Origin: Crambe crambe
Taxonomy: Eukaryota > Porifera > Demospongiae > Poecilosclerida > Crambeidae
Reading direction: 5' to 3'
DNA: 64,000 bases
NCBI GenBank assembly: GCA_963924555.1
Contig: OZ004590.1
Span: 1 to 64,000, forward strand
This document shows, one piece after another, positions 54,042 to 64,000 of this stretch. Made by a program: the position numbers and the translations under genes. The stretch's first letter is position 1. Each line of letters starts with the position of its first letter. The notes beneath the pieces were generated by a model, which had not been told where the DNA came from, ran no database searches, and worked only from the letters and a program-made list of their open reading frames with translations.

Positions 54042-54960
54042 TACAATATGGCTCTGCCAAAGGATCGTATGAGAGCAAAGAAGGGAACATCTCTAGGCTT
54101 TCTGAAAGCCCAATACCACGAAGCAAAGGCTCCAGCCAAAGTCACTTCACCCAAGGCAAGAACAAAGTTGGCCAGCCACAACATACCAAAAAAATTGTAG
54201 ATTTGAATCCCCAGATGGAAGCTGTAAACCAATAAAAAATCATAGGTGAGATGGCCAAGTATGAAAGATTAATTAATCAAATCCTAGTCAAATAACTTAC
54301 TTTGAGGTAACAAATTGATACTATATTCACCGTTTGGATCATTGACAAACTTTGTACCATTAAAAGTCTGCAAACAAGAGTTGCTTAAAGGAGAAATATC
54401 ATGTACTTAACGACCTATATATGAAACAAGCACATTCATCAATACATGCTAGACACAAATCTAGGAAGGGCACACATACCGTAGGCATGCAAGGAGTTCC
54501 ATTGGTGACCACCCCAAGGCCTGTAATATTACGATCACTCAGTGATGCTGATGCGTTCACGACGATGGCATAAGTACGCTCAGAGGCTGTCACAAGAAAA
54601 CTGAGAAGTGGAGTCGAGAAAGTTCCAACAAGCCATAAATACACGTACGTAATTACACATTAAGTACGTTATAAAGAGGATACACAGCAACAATGCCCCA
54701 GTAGACAAGAACAATAGCGATTAAAATCCATGTCACCAAAGGGTAAAAGACAGAGGTAGGAACACCACCTACAGCCCTGCAAAGTAAATAAGCACACACA
54801 CAAAAAAAGTCAGATCACTGAACCCATACTGGCTACTTTACTAACTTGCTTGCTTCGTTGACGATGGCAATGGAGATAGCTATTTTTCTGCCCAAAAAGA
54901 TGGGGATGACGATGATATATTAATAGTATCACAGCTGCTAGAATACCTGCACACAAAGAA
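54042..54960 (-). pseudogene. SLC44 (choline-transporter-like) fragment
   Basis: Pieces on the - strand in SLC44 order: hydrophobic ILAAVILLIY (~54945-54915); GRKIAISIAIVNEASK, exon end 54846; AVGGVPTSVFYPLVTWILIAIVLVYWGIVAVY (54776-about 54681); ASERTYAIVVNASASLSDRN...GTPCMPT (about 54592-54480); TFNGTKFVNDPNGEYS (54367-54301); FFGMLWLANFVLALGEVTLAGAFASWYWAFRKPRD...SFGRAI (about 54222-54042, donor GTAAGC). SLC44 proteins are multi-pass plasma or mitochondrial membrane transporters for choline and ethanolamine. The N-terminal part was not found to the right and the expected next exon (RYHxGSLAFG-type) was not found to the left. The frame shifts inside the first piece (near 54925), and the last two exons do not join in phase (a 7-T homopolymer lies between them). 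It is probably a broken copy; consensus errors are the alternative. Confidence 0.65.
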
Positions 54961-55088
54961 ATGATTACTAAAACACTGTCTATTCTTTAATAGTAGCATA
55001 CGCAACAAGGGTTTCGTGCAAGATGGATGTACTTAGTAAACTGCCATCAAATGCTCGAGCACGAGAGCAGGGTAGAAACTCTATGGTT

Positions 55089-55335
55089 GTATTATATGGA
55101 CATCGCTGACCCAGGTGTACTCCCGATATCGAAACCGTGGGAGCTGGCTATCAATCGACTCCCTCGCAACAGAAGTGGAAGCACACGTGGTACGTGATAT
55201 TTCTACCGTGTTAGTGTTATTTGCAAAACTGGTGAGAGTAGTGTTAAGGATGGCAAACCGAGATGCCAGCCCTTCGATATTCTGGAAACAGGAGAATTGG
55301 ACGAAAGCAAATACCGATACTGCAGCCCTGGAAAG
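55089..55335 (-). CDS. Candidate exon, unknown product
   Basis: After a TTTCCAG acceptor at about 55336 the - strand stays open for ~80 codons (AAVSVFAFVQFSCFQNIEGLASRFAILNTTLTSFANNT...) to a stop near 55089. Asn-x-Ser/Thr sites suggest an extracellular stretch. The complementary + strand frame (55115-55381) is also open. It may be an upstream exon of the SLC44 fragment or unrelated; no motif recognised. Confidence 0.25.
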
Positions 55336-55389
55336 AAGTACAAAGAATCAAATAAACCACATGTACGAATATTTAGACTGAACAAACTG

Positions 55390-58300
55390 GCTATATGCTA
55401 TAACCATGAACCTACAGTTGGAAATCTGAAATTGACAGCTTTATAGCTCTGGAGAAAGCCACACACCTACAAACTTACTAGGATTGAACAGTATTAATAT
55501 GAGCTCTGGCTAAGCTAGAATAGGAGCTCTGCTAAAACAGGGAGTGGTCACAAAACCTGGGTGGTGTAAACTAATCTGGGCTGCCACACTCGTGCATGGT
55601 GGATATATGAAGCGACTACCTGAATGCCTCATTTCAGGGCCCGAGGTCCAATTAATAATGTAAAGGAGCCCTGTAGTAAGTTTGTTGGCAGTGTCCATGT
55701 AATATAAATCTGTCTAGCCTCATCGGGAGGTTCTTTCCCCTTTTCTTTTTGTGCAGAGAGCCTGGGGACGATGCTAGGTTTGTATGCCTGGGCCAGCCAC
55801 CTAACTCACTACCTTAACGGTGCTAATTTGTGTGCCACATCGGTCCTATCGCCACCTATATTATCTCACAGGTTTGTGTCACGTAAATTTCTCCTCACCA
55901 AATGTAGATCATATCAGTCATCTTGGTGAGAAAATTTGTTGGCTTCTAGACAGACATGACGTGCTAAAATTTAGTTCAACTAGCCAAAAATCATCAAGAC
56001 CGATTTGGGTTTTAACAGTCAAAAAGTGAATCTAGATTCATATCACATTAGAATGCTATTGGTCTCATAAAAGAATTGATTTTTTTTTGGAAATTTAAAA
56101 AAAAAATTTGTGACCAATTTGGATTTTAACAGTCAGAAGTGAGGCTAGATTCAGATTTGAGTGCTATCCGGCTTGTAAAAAATTGCAAGTCTATATATTA
56201 TAGCCGTGGCAAATTTCAATCCAGGCACCATGCGTGAATGGACAAGAAGGTTCAATATGCAATGCACCCTACTTTTGCTAATTGCTAATCGGCAAGGCTG
56301 ATCATGTATCAGGTTTTTCTGTCCTCATCTACTTTAGTTTGTGATCGACTCATATCAGCTACGAAGGTAAGATTGTGTGTGATGAATGTAGCATTTCCAA
56401 CTTTTCTCCACCTTCAGTACAGTTGCATAACTTTAACAAACTGGCTACGGATATTTTAATAAACTGCCAATATAAATCACCAACAGTTGGACTATCAGAA
56501 ATGAACCCACAATAACATAGGGGTACCGGGGATTTAGGTTGACACGAGGCTGATCTCCTGGTGCTTCAATCTTCCTGGGCCCTCAAGAAGAGGCTTTCTC
56601 CTCCATGGTTTGATTCGAGGCTGATTTCCCGTCAAATAGCTGAAGAGATAGATTGTCTTCAGCCAGATTTTCTAAATAACAATAGGTGATTTTGAGGGAG
56701 CTACAGCATTCAAAGACAAGATGCAAATTGGACCGAGTTGAAGTCATTTAGCAATTCACTGACATGACAGTTAAGACAAACTCTGCATACTAACTTGCAT
56801 AGCACCTTATGAAGTATAAATTGAGACTTCCTGAATACACAGGTTGCCTCATTTCGGGGATCACGATTAGAGGGTATTTATACAATCCTTGCTGCAAGGA
56901 GTAGCCATAATGCCTAATTGACCTTGCCAATTAGGTACCAGAAGAGTCTCTCCACTAAAGTGATTGCTATAATGTCAGTGACGATACAAGGTAAACTGCA
57001 GCACACTAATTGCCAATTCAACAACTTGTGACTAATGGGAACAGGTCCCATAAACTTGTCACCAATGGGACCAGGACCAACGAGACCAGGTCCCAACATC
57101 AACTCGGGACCACCTTTGTGATAAGTTTGATTAAACTATAGGTGATTTGTAAACACATTACAAGGTCATTCCAGACATTATTTCCCAAGCCAGGGTAAAA
57201 GCCTCGACCAATTTGGGCTTGAAACAGTCAAAAATGCATCTATGCATCATGCTCGACATTTGGCTTCATATCGGAGTGTCATTGGTCTAGCAACATTTTT
57301 TTGGAAATTTCCAGCCTTGGTAAATTGCAAGAACAAACAAACAAACAAAAAACAAAAACAACAACAACAAAAAAACAAAACCAAAAACATTGACCAATTT
57401 GGGTTTTAATAGTCAAAAGTGAATCTAGGCATCACATTCAATGCATCAGATTGACAATAGAACGCTAGCGGTCTCGTAAAAAAATTGGTGTAGCATTGGT
57501 AGGAAAACAATTTTTGTGACCAAATTTGATTGTAATGTTCAAAAAAGTGAGGTTAGGCATCATGCTGAATGTTTAGATTCACCAGAATGGAAGGTTCAAT
57601 ATGGATTCACATTTTACCCTCTTGCAAAAAATTGCAAGTCTATATTATAGCCTTGGTAAATTAAATATCTAGGCACCATGTGTGAATGGACAAGAAGCTG
57701 AAGGCAATGCACCCGATTTCTGCTGATGGCTAATTGGCAAGGCCGATTATGTATCAGAAGAGTTGGGTTTGCTATCATCGTCTACTGAAGTGTGTGATCA
57801 GCTTGAATCAGCTACAAAGGGTTAAAAATTTCATTTCCAACCTTGTGTCAGTCCACCTTCTGCATAAAGATATTTTAACAAACTGGCAATCGGAAACATT
57901 GGCTATAGCTATTTAGACTGCCATTTTAACACACTGGCTATAGCCATGAACTCCTGTAGGGGTACCCAGTTGGAAAGAGGATTTATCTCGTGGTGGGCTA
58001 TGAAAAGGGGTTATGTCTTCAGATAGATTTTCCAGATCACAATGGAGCTGATTTTGAGGGAGCTATCATGGGCCTACTGCATTCAAAGACAAGATGTAAA
58101 TTGGACCGAAACAGTGAGAGTTGAGGGTGACAATCTTATAGGAAAGCTGTGGGTAGAGTGTACCTACAGTTGGAATGGCTATGGCTAAATGGCTATAGCA
58201 ATTCAGACTGCCATTCAACAAAAAGGCTATGACCAATCCATCAACAAACTGGCTATAGTTAATGTACCTACAGTTGGACCATCAACGTGAGCTATGTGGC

Positions 58301-60722
58301 ATATTTAGACTGACGTTAATTTCAACAAATGGCTATAACCACTTTTCAATCTAGCTATAGCCATTGCCATTTGGTACCTACAGTACGGTAGGACCATCGG
58401 AAATGGAAACATCAGCTATGGAAACATATCAGCTACAGCTACCTGTACCTATGGTTGGACCATCGAAAATGGAAACAAGCCACGATATTTAGACCAAACA
58501 GGCTATAGATAAACTTACAATTTGAGTCTTGAACAGGTTTTCTCCACTTGAGGCTGCTCTCCTGGCGCTTCCATCTTCCAAGGCAGCTATAGCCATGAAC
58601 CTACGGTTGGACCATTCAACGTCAGCCATGGAAATACCAGATAGAGCTATTTAGACTGCCCATTTGGTACCTACGGTACGGTAGGACCATCAGAAACATC
58701 CACTGGCTATAGCCAATGTAGGACCATCAATGGAAACATGAGCCAAACTTGAATCGACAAACTGGCTATAGACATTTTAACAGATGGCTATAGCCAATGT
58801 AACTTACCTTACGGTTGGACTATCACAAATGGAAACATCAGCTATAGTCTAGCTATTTAGAATGCCATTTAACAAACTGATGAACTTCTGTACGGGTGCC
58901 AGGTTGGGAAGAGCTTATCTCCATCTTCCTGGGCCCTAAAGTAGAGGCTTTCTACTCGGTGGCTTGATTCGAGGCTGATCTCCATCTCCCTGGACCTCGT
59001 GGGCCATCTGTGGTAGTGTGATAGGGTCGTCCAGCTAGAAGGAATATACACACAACAAAAATAAATTATCAGGTGGTTTTTGCTAAGACTGGAAGCATCA
59101 GTGTACCTACAGTTGGAATGGCTAGACTGATTATGTATCAGAAGAGTTGGGTTTGCTATCATCATCTACTGAAGTGTGTGATTAACTCGAATCAGCTACA
59201 CAGTGTGTGTAGCTATAGTTAGCTAAAGCTAAAATTTCATTTCCAACCTTGTGTCCATAACTTAATCAACAAACTGGTTATAGACATTATAACAAACTGG
59301 CTCTTGGCTCATTACTAACCCACCAAAATGGGAGGGTTATGATAATTATACCAGATTTTCCAAATAACAATAGCTGAACCTCACATAGCCCTAGAGTTGA
59401 AGTCTTTTAGCATTGGACAACCCACTTGCAATTCACTGACATAACAGTTAAGACATACCAGAAGAGTCAGGTTAGCTCTCTCCACTAAAGTGATTGCTAC
59501 AAGAGTTTCAATAAGGTAACCAATTATTTGCAGGGAGTTTGATTTCTTTTTTATCCAACGACTTTTGAATAATGGGACCAGGTCCCAACATCAACTTGGA
59601 ACCAATGGGACCAGGTCCCACCAACTTGGGAGACAAGTTTCCAGATTACAGAGAACTCCTATTGGTGATTTCCAAGCACATTACAAGGTCGTTCTGACAT
59701 TATTTCTCAAGCCTTGGTAAAAGCCATAACCAATTTGGGTCTGAAACAGTCAAAAGTGCTCGTGCTCATCATTTAGCTTCACATCTATAATTATTTCTAG
59801 GCACCACGTGTGAATGGACAAGAAGCTGGAGGTTCAATATGGATTCACATTTTACCCTCTTGCAAAAAATTGCAAGTTTATATCATAGCCTTGGTAAATT
59901 AAATATCTAGGCACCGTGTGTGAATGGACAAGAAGCTGAAGGCAATGCACCCGATTTCTGCTGATGGCTAATTGGCAAGGCTGATTATGTATCAGAAGAA
60001 TTGGGTTTGCTATCATCATCTGTGACTACAAAGTATGTGTAGCTATAGCTAAAATTCCATTTCCAATCTTGTGTTATAACTTTTAACAAACTGCAAACTG
60101 GCTATAGCCAATGTAGGTTGGACTATCAGAAATGGAAACATCAGCTATAGCTACCATTTAACAAATGTGCTATAGCCATGAACTTCTGTACTAACCCGGT
60201 TGGAAATTAGCTCGACACGAGACATATCTCATGGTGCTTCCATCTCCCTGGCCCTGGCCTAGGTAGCTTAGTAGATGGCTCCAGACAAAAACGGGCTGGG
60301 AGTGGCTGGTGGCTAAGAACATGCATTCAAAGAATTGGACCGAAACAGTGAGAGTCTGCACAATTTAGGAAAGCTGTGGTAGAACTATGGTAGAGCCATC
60401 CAGTTTGAAGATTCATGTCCAGCCGAGTATACACACAATGGGCACTGTCAAACTTTCCATCTTACTTTTACTTCTGACCTCTGAATTCATAACATTCACA
60501 TCGTTATAATCATGCCAATATTATAGTAATTATATGCTTGTTCCCTCCTTTCCCCGGTCATCTCCACTTCTGCATCCACCAATCAGATCGTACATTTGTG
60601 ACACCACAAAAAATAAACACCCCCAGGGGCCTTAGACAACTCCCATGCATTACATGGTGCCTTTCCACCTTGGTGCAAAATTAATATATTCAGCATAGTT
60701 TTGGAGAATGAAGTCAAAATAA
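55390..60722. other. Non-coding, dispersed repeats
   Basis: Dense in repeated phrases: GACCAATTTGGGTTT with AACAGTCAAAA (55998, 56112, 57207, 57387, 59730); GTGTGAATGGACAAGAAG...TTCAATATG (56232, 57681, 59808, 59918); TAATTGGCAAGGC (56288, 57731, 59970); ACAAACTGGCTATAG (many, 57900-60180); GGACCAGGTCCCA (57047-57090, 59577-59615). A CAAA/ACAACAA low-complexity run lies at 57330-57385. No convincing gene frames. 56906-57015 repeats 51395-51505. Confidence 0.6.
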
Positions 60723-63267
60723 CTAAGATAGTCTTAGTTTTTTTATGAATTCTTTCTTGCTCTCTGTAGCTACCCGCTTAGGGACAACAATGCTTGCACC
60801 TCTGCCAGCAGGGCGCACGCGTGGCTTGGTCTGTTGTAATTGGTTGGAATATTTTTCTCCCAGTTCTCCATATGCTTTGTTCCAGCCACACTTTATGTCA
60901 ATGAGAGGAGCCACCGAATTGACAAAATTCGCATCTAGCTTGGGGAACCTAGACAAATCATGAGGTAAGGTTCTTAAAAAATCACATTGAACTTTAGTAC
61001 CTGCCAGTTCCTGCTTTTATACAGAGCACCAAAAGAACACACCCCATTATATCGAAATTTCCATTATTCCACCACCTCATCACTGATCTCAGCGTCAGTA
61101 AGCAATCATCTTGCTTGAATGAAAATATCGGTCTGATGAAACTTTGACTACCTGCAATTAGTTATGAAAGTATAGTACATTAGTTTGTTTATTAATTTAA
61201 ATAATTACATGAAATTAGCCTCACTGCTGGACAACCATTCAACTGGGAGAAAATCAGTCCCTCCAGAACAAGAGAAAGATCTGCACAATGTAGTTGATAC
61301 AAACCATTGACATGACACTATTTCAACATACTAAGTGCATGCAAATTGAGTGACATGTCGGTCTTGTTAGACATCACGAGATCGGCATCCTCCTTTGAAT
61401 GTCCATTCACTATCATCACTACTTCACAGGTTGTGGCTGGTGAAGAACCTGCATCTGGTACAGGATGGTTTACCAGCAGGTCAAACTTCGCAGTTGGTAG
61501 AGAAGACTCAATAGTTTGGCATTGTGCGTGTATGCAGTAAGGAGCTTCTACTATGGTTTGCAAAATGTTTGCAAACAACTCTTGCTCATTGGTAAGCTCC
61601 TGAAATAAATAAATTTATTTCAAGGCTAATATGCAATAAAAAAAACTTACAGTGCGACTAGTGGTTTCGGGATTTTGAAGTTTTTCTGTGTGAATACTGG
61701 CAACAGAACACAAAGAAATAACATCGGAGTGCAGCATTTTCACAAATTCTTCATCTTCACACGCTTCATCCAATGATGGCAAAAACAGGTGAGACAAGTT
61801 AAGTACATGATCAGTCTTCAGTTCCACCTTGAGCCTTTTTTTCATTTCATTACTGCTTACAGCTGGTGGTGTATTTTTTCCATGTTCAGGTTTAGTCAAT
61901 GCATCACACATTACGGTGACTGATGGACGTGTGGTGCATTTACTTGTCCAGTCACCTAAAAAAGACAAAAGGGGCTAACAACTTGTGGATAAAAGAAAAA
62001 AATATTTATTATAAAAAAAAGAGAAGTAGGGATGGCTGTGCACAGTTCAAAAAAAGTTCAGCAACAAGAGAGTGAACTCCTCTTACCCATTACCTACTTC
62101 ATAAGTGAAGTAGGAATAGTCACTGGGTAAGGGGAGTTCACTCTCCTGTTGCTGAACTTTTTTGAACCGCACACAGCCATCCCTACTTCTCTTTTTTATT
62201 TAGAATAAATATTTTTTCCTTTACTTGTTCATCTCTTTTGATGTAATGCTCCATTATTTTATTATAGGCAACCGGATGCTATCAAAAGTTAAAAGTTCAC
62301 ATATTGTAGCTATGTAGTTCATGGAAGAACTATAGTTTATAATAAGATAAGTAAAGAAAAAATACTTATTCTAAATTAAAAAAAGGCAAGTAGGGATGGC
62401 TAATGTGTAAGGTTCCAAAAAGTTCAACAAGAGGGTGAACTTCAGTCAAGTAACCCCCTTACCCATTGCCAAACTACAAGCTAACTATTCCTACTTCACT
62501 CCCATGACAGGCCAAGATGATATAGAGTAGCGCACTGCTAAAAGTCTGCCATATTCAAGTGTGAAAGTATTTTTGAACACGTCGAGTTAAAGCTAAAGGA
62601 TTATAGCTGAACCGTTTTGAAGTAGTTTGGTATAAAAATTACGGCATTTGAATGAACCATTTCTGAAATAATGGCCTGGAAGATTATGATGAACGACCAG
62701 ATGAAAACGGCGATTTTAGGAATCGCAATAAAGAGACACCGCTTTGTCTTCTGCTCTTCATACTCGAGTCCTAGCACATTAGTGTTCTGTCTTCAAGTAA
62801 GGAGGGGTTAATTCATAACCACACTAGCACTCCGAGTATCGAGAAGCTAATGACAGATTTAACAGTTGCGAGGTCAAGGTCCAAGAATCACATGTACGAG
62901 GCGGGGCATAAAAAAGTCTGCCTCGTTGTAGGTTGAAAGCTAACAAGTTGGAAAATGACATGGTATTTTTGAACATGTCGATTTAAAGGTAAAGGATTAT
63001 AGCGCAGTCATTTCTGAGTAGATTGGTATAAGAATTATAGCATTTGAATGAACCATTTCTGAAATAATTTGTTTGATGATGATGATACACCTGCTTACTT
63101 GTTGGTGAAATAGCCACAGGATGAATAGGAATTCCGTTTAGATTTCCCAAGGCATTCTTTACTACTTCCTTAGATATGAGGGTTCCACGCATATATGGAT
63201 TTGCTGATACTGGGAACACTCCAAAATGATCATCAGTTATTGAGAAGAGTTCTTTCAGTGAAACCAT
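60723..63267 (-). CDS. Unrecognised 6-exon gene, paralogue of the gene at 40.1-41.7 kb
   Basis: Exons 63267-63099, 61955-61651, 61599-61332, 61280-61209, 61151-61001 and 60948-60723 join in phase to about 396 aa, with GTAAGC, GTAAGT, GTATGT, GTAATT and GTACTA donors. Motifs shared in order with the other gene: APYCIHAQC (CPPWVIHQEC), AKFDLLVNHPVPD (GKLDVVIGRPTGD), CPAVRLI...FIRPIFSF (GPVVMIK...FKGPLF) and IKCGWNKA (CKKCGWAKA). The N-terminal thirds differ. The C-terminus is basic (KPRVRPAGRG...KRVATESKKEFIKKL). The first intron (61956-63098) holds an inverted-repeat element. Family and function unknown; conservation of motifs across two multi-exon genes argues it is protein-coding. Confidence 0.68.
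61991..62223. mobile_element. Foldback (long inverted-repeat) element in intron 1
   Basis: Two ~100-bp arms, about 61991-62088 and 62124-62223, are near-complementary (GAGAAGTAGGGATGGCTGTG with its complement, GTTCAGCAACA, AGAGTGAACTCC). The centre, CCTACTTCATAAGTGAAGTAGG-like, is itself palindromic. No coding capacity. Confidence 0.85.
62345..62505. mobile_element. Second, partial copy of the foldback element
   Basis: Contains one arm (AAGTAGGGATGGCTAATGTG, AAAAAGTTCAACAAGAGGGT) and the central TATTCCTACTTCAC, with substitutions and no complete opposite arm. Confidence 0.7.
62550..63080. repeat. Direct repeat pair flanking intronic sequence
   Basis: About 62563-62675 and 62965-63072 share GTATTTTTGAACA, GTCGA.TTAAAG, AAAGGATTATAGC and CATTTGAATGAACCATTTCT. 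Spacing is about 400 bp. They could be long terminal direct repeats of a small element or a segmental duplication. Confidence 0.7.
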
Positions 63268-63362
63268 TCCACAACTAATAAAATAATAAACAACTTTAGG
63301 CTAGGAGAATAACTACAACACCTGGGAGATTGCAATACACACAGAATGCTAGGCAGAGATAA

Positions 63363-63610
63363 GGCCACTACAACTTGTTTTCCTGTTTCTGGTCAGCCAC
63401 CCGCATGTTTTAGAACGATATCAATAAATTGGGAAACATGTGGTATGCACATGCGTATTTATTTATTTTAGTAAACAGCTTTAGTTAATTGCAGTGTTTA
63501 TACAAGTACAAGAGATGATGTAACTAGTTGCTGTAATCCTAATTCCCCCCCCCCCCAATCAGTTGTGGGAAAATCCCTGACCAGAAACAGGAAATCAAGT
63601 TGTAGTGGCC
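63363..63610. mobile_element. MITE with ~33-bp terminal inverted repeats
   Basis: Left end GGCCACTACAACTTGTTTTC and right end complementary to it over about 33 bp (one or two mismatches), 248 bp in all. TAA on both sides could be a 3-bp target duplication, as in PIF/Harbinger elements. It contains a C-run at 63544-63556 and no coding capacity. It lies upstream of the 60.7-63.3 kb gene. Confidence 0.75.
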
Positions 63611-64000
63611 TAAAATATTACTGTCAGGAGAACTGACAGCTATTACACCATGAAATATTTCAAGAGTAGCTAGCAAAGTTAGTTGCGGTTTTTAGCTTGT
63701 ATCAAGCTACGGTTGAATACTTACAGGTCAGGAGACTGACAACAGGAATCCAAGGAAACAGTCCTGAGCAGGCAAACGGGAGTCACAGCAGGGAGACTCA
63801 GTGACAGCTACCACACAATGAAATATTTTAGTTCATACAATGAAATATTTTAATAACCTAGCTAGTAATAAGTCTCAAATTTGACAATTTTGCCAAGGAA
63901 CAACCATTACATAAAATTAATGACAACAAGAGCAGACTAGTTTGCTGCAAAAGTATTTCTTACCAAAATTTGATAGAGAAATGCAGGCGATTAGCAAGTA
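63611..64000. other. Upstream region of the second unknown gene, with short repeats
   Basis: CTGACAGCTATTACACCATGAAATATTTCA (63631) resembles GTGACAGCTACCACACAATG (63801). The last 37 bases (63964-64000) match 41996-42033, upstream of the paralogous gene, and end in a - strand TTTTG|GTAAGA donor-like site, so they may be a shared 5' exon. Confidence 0.5.

Overview
The window is the left end of a eukaryotic chromosome. The + strand starts with about 5.5 kb of a perfect 6-bp telomeric array (CTAGCC, i.e. G-strand CTAGGG), so the chromosome tip is at position 1 and the interior lies to the right. Genes have short introns (about 50-120 bp) with GT-AG sites. The gene content is a death-domain protein, a GLYAT-like acyltransferase, an SLC44 choline-transporter-like fragment, a Merlin transposon and a tyrosine-recombinase-like gene. 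This points to an animal, and an early-branching one such as a demosponge fits best; that placement is inference.

Layout. 1-6143 is the telomere, with variant repeats at its inner edge. 6145-8868 holds two copies of a ~1 kb subtelomeric element with a CCAAT/CRE/TATA promoter-like block, a hammerhead-like core motif and a small ORF; each copy runs directly into telomeric repeats at its inner end. 8894-26078 is two ~8.6 kb copies of a composite satellite unit (223-bp, 52-bp, 30-bp and mixed arrays plus a pseudo-exon fragment). 26079-27896 is a third, broken copy. 28036-31702 carries two divergent intact-looking genes with a shared promoter: a tyrosine-recombinase-like/SANT-like protein (-) and a two-zinc-finger protein (+). 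The broken gene pieces in the satellite units derive from a relative of the first gene. 31795-34936 is a fourth partial satellite unit, a third diverged element copy and a tRNA-like fragment. Short CCCTAG tracts in the same polarity as the real telomere separate these blocks, so the region reads like a series of former chromosome ends.

From about 34.9 kb the sequence is ordinary gene/repeat territory: a death-domain gene (34937-35888), a GLYAT-like gene (36227-36835), a decayed transposon-type ORF (37.9-39.5 kb), an unrecognised 6-exon gene (40107-41673), an intact Merlin element with 8-bp target duplication (43294-44630), about 8 kb of dispersed repeats, a lysine-rich possible gene (52.6-53.3 kb), a satellite island (53.5-53.9 kb), an SLC44 fragment (54.0-54.9 kb), more repeats, and a second 6-exon gene (60723-63267). 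By motif the second 6-exon gene is a paralogue of the one at 40-41.7 kb. Two inverted-repeat elements lie in or near it.

All exon models were built by eye from reading frames, splice signals and phase. No alignment or transcript data were available, and gene families were assigned from recalled motifs.
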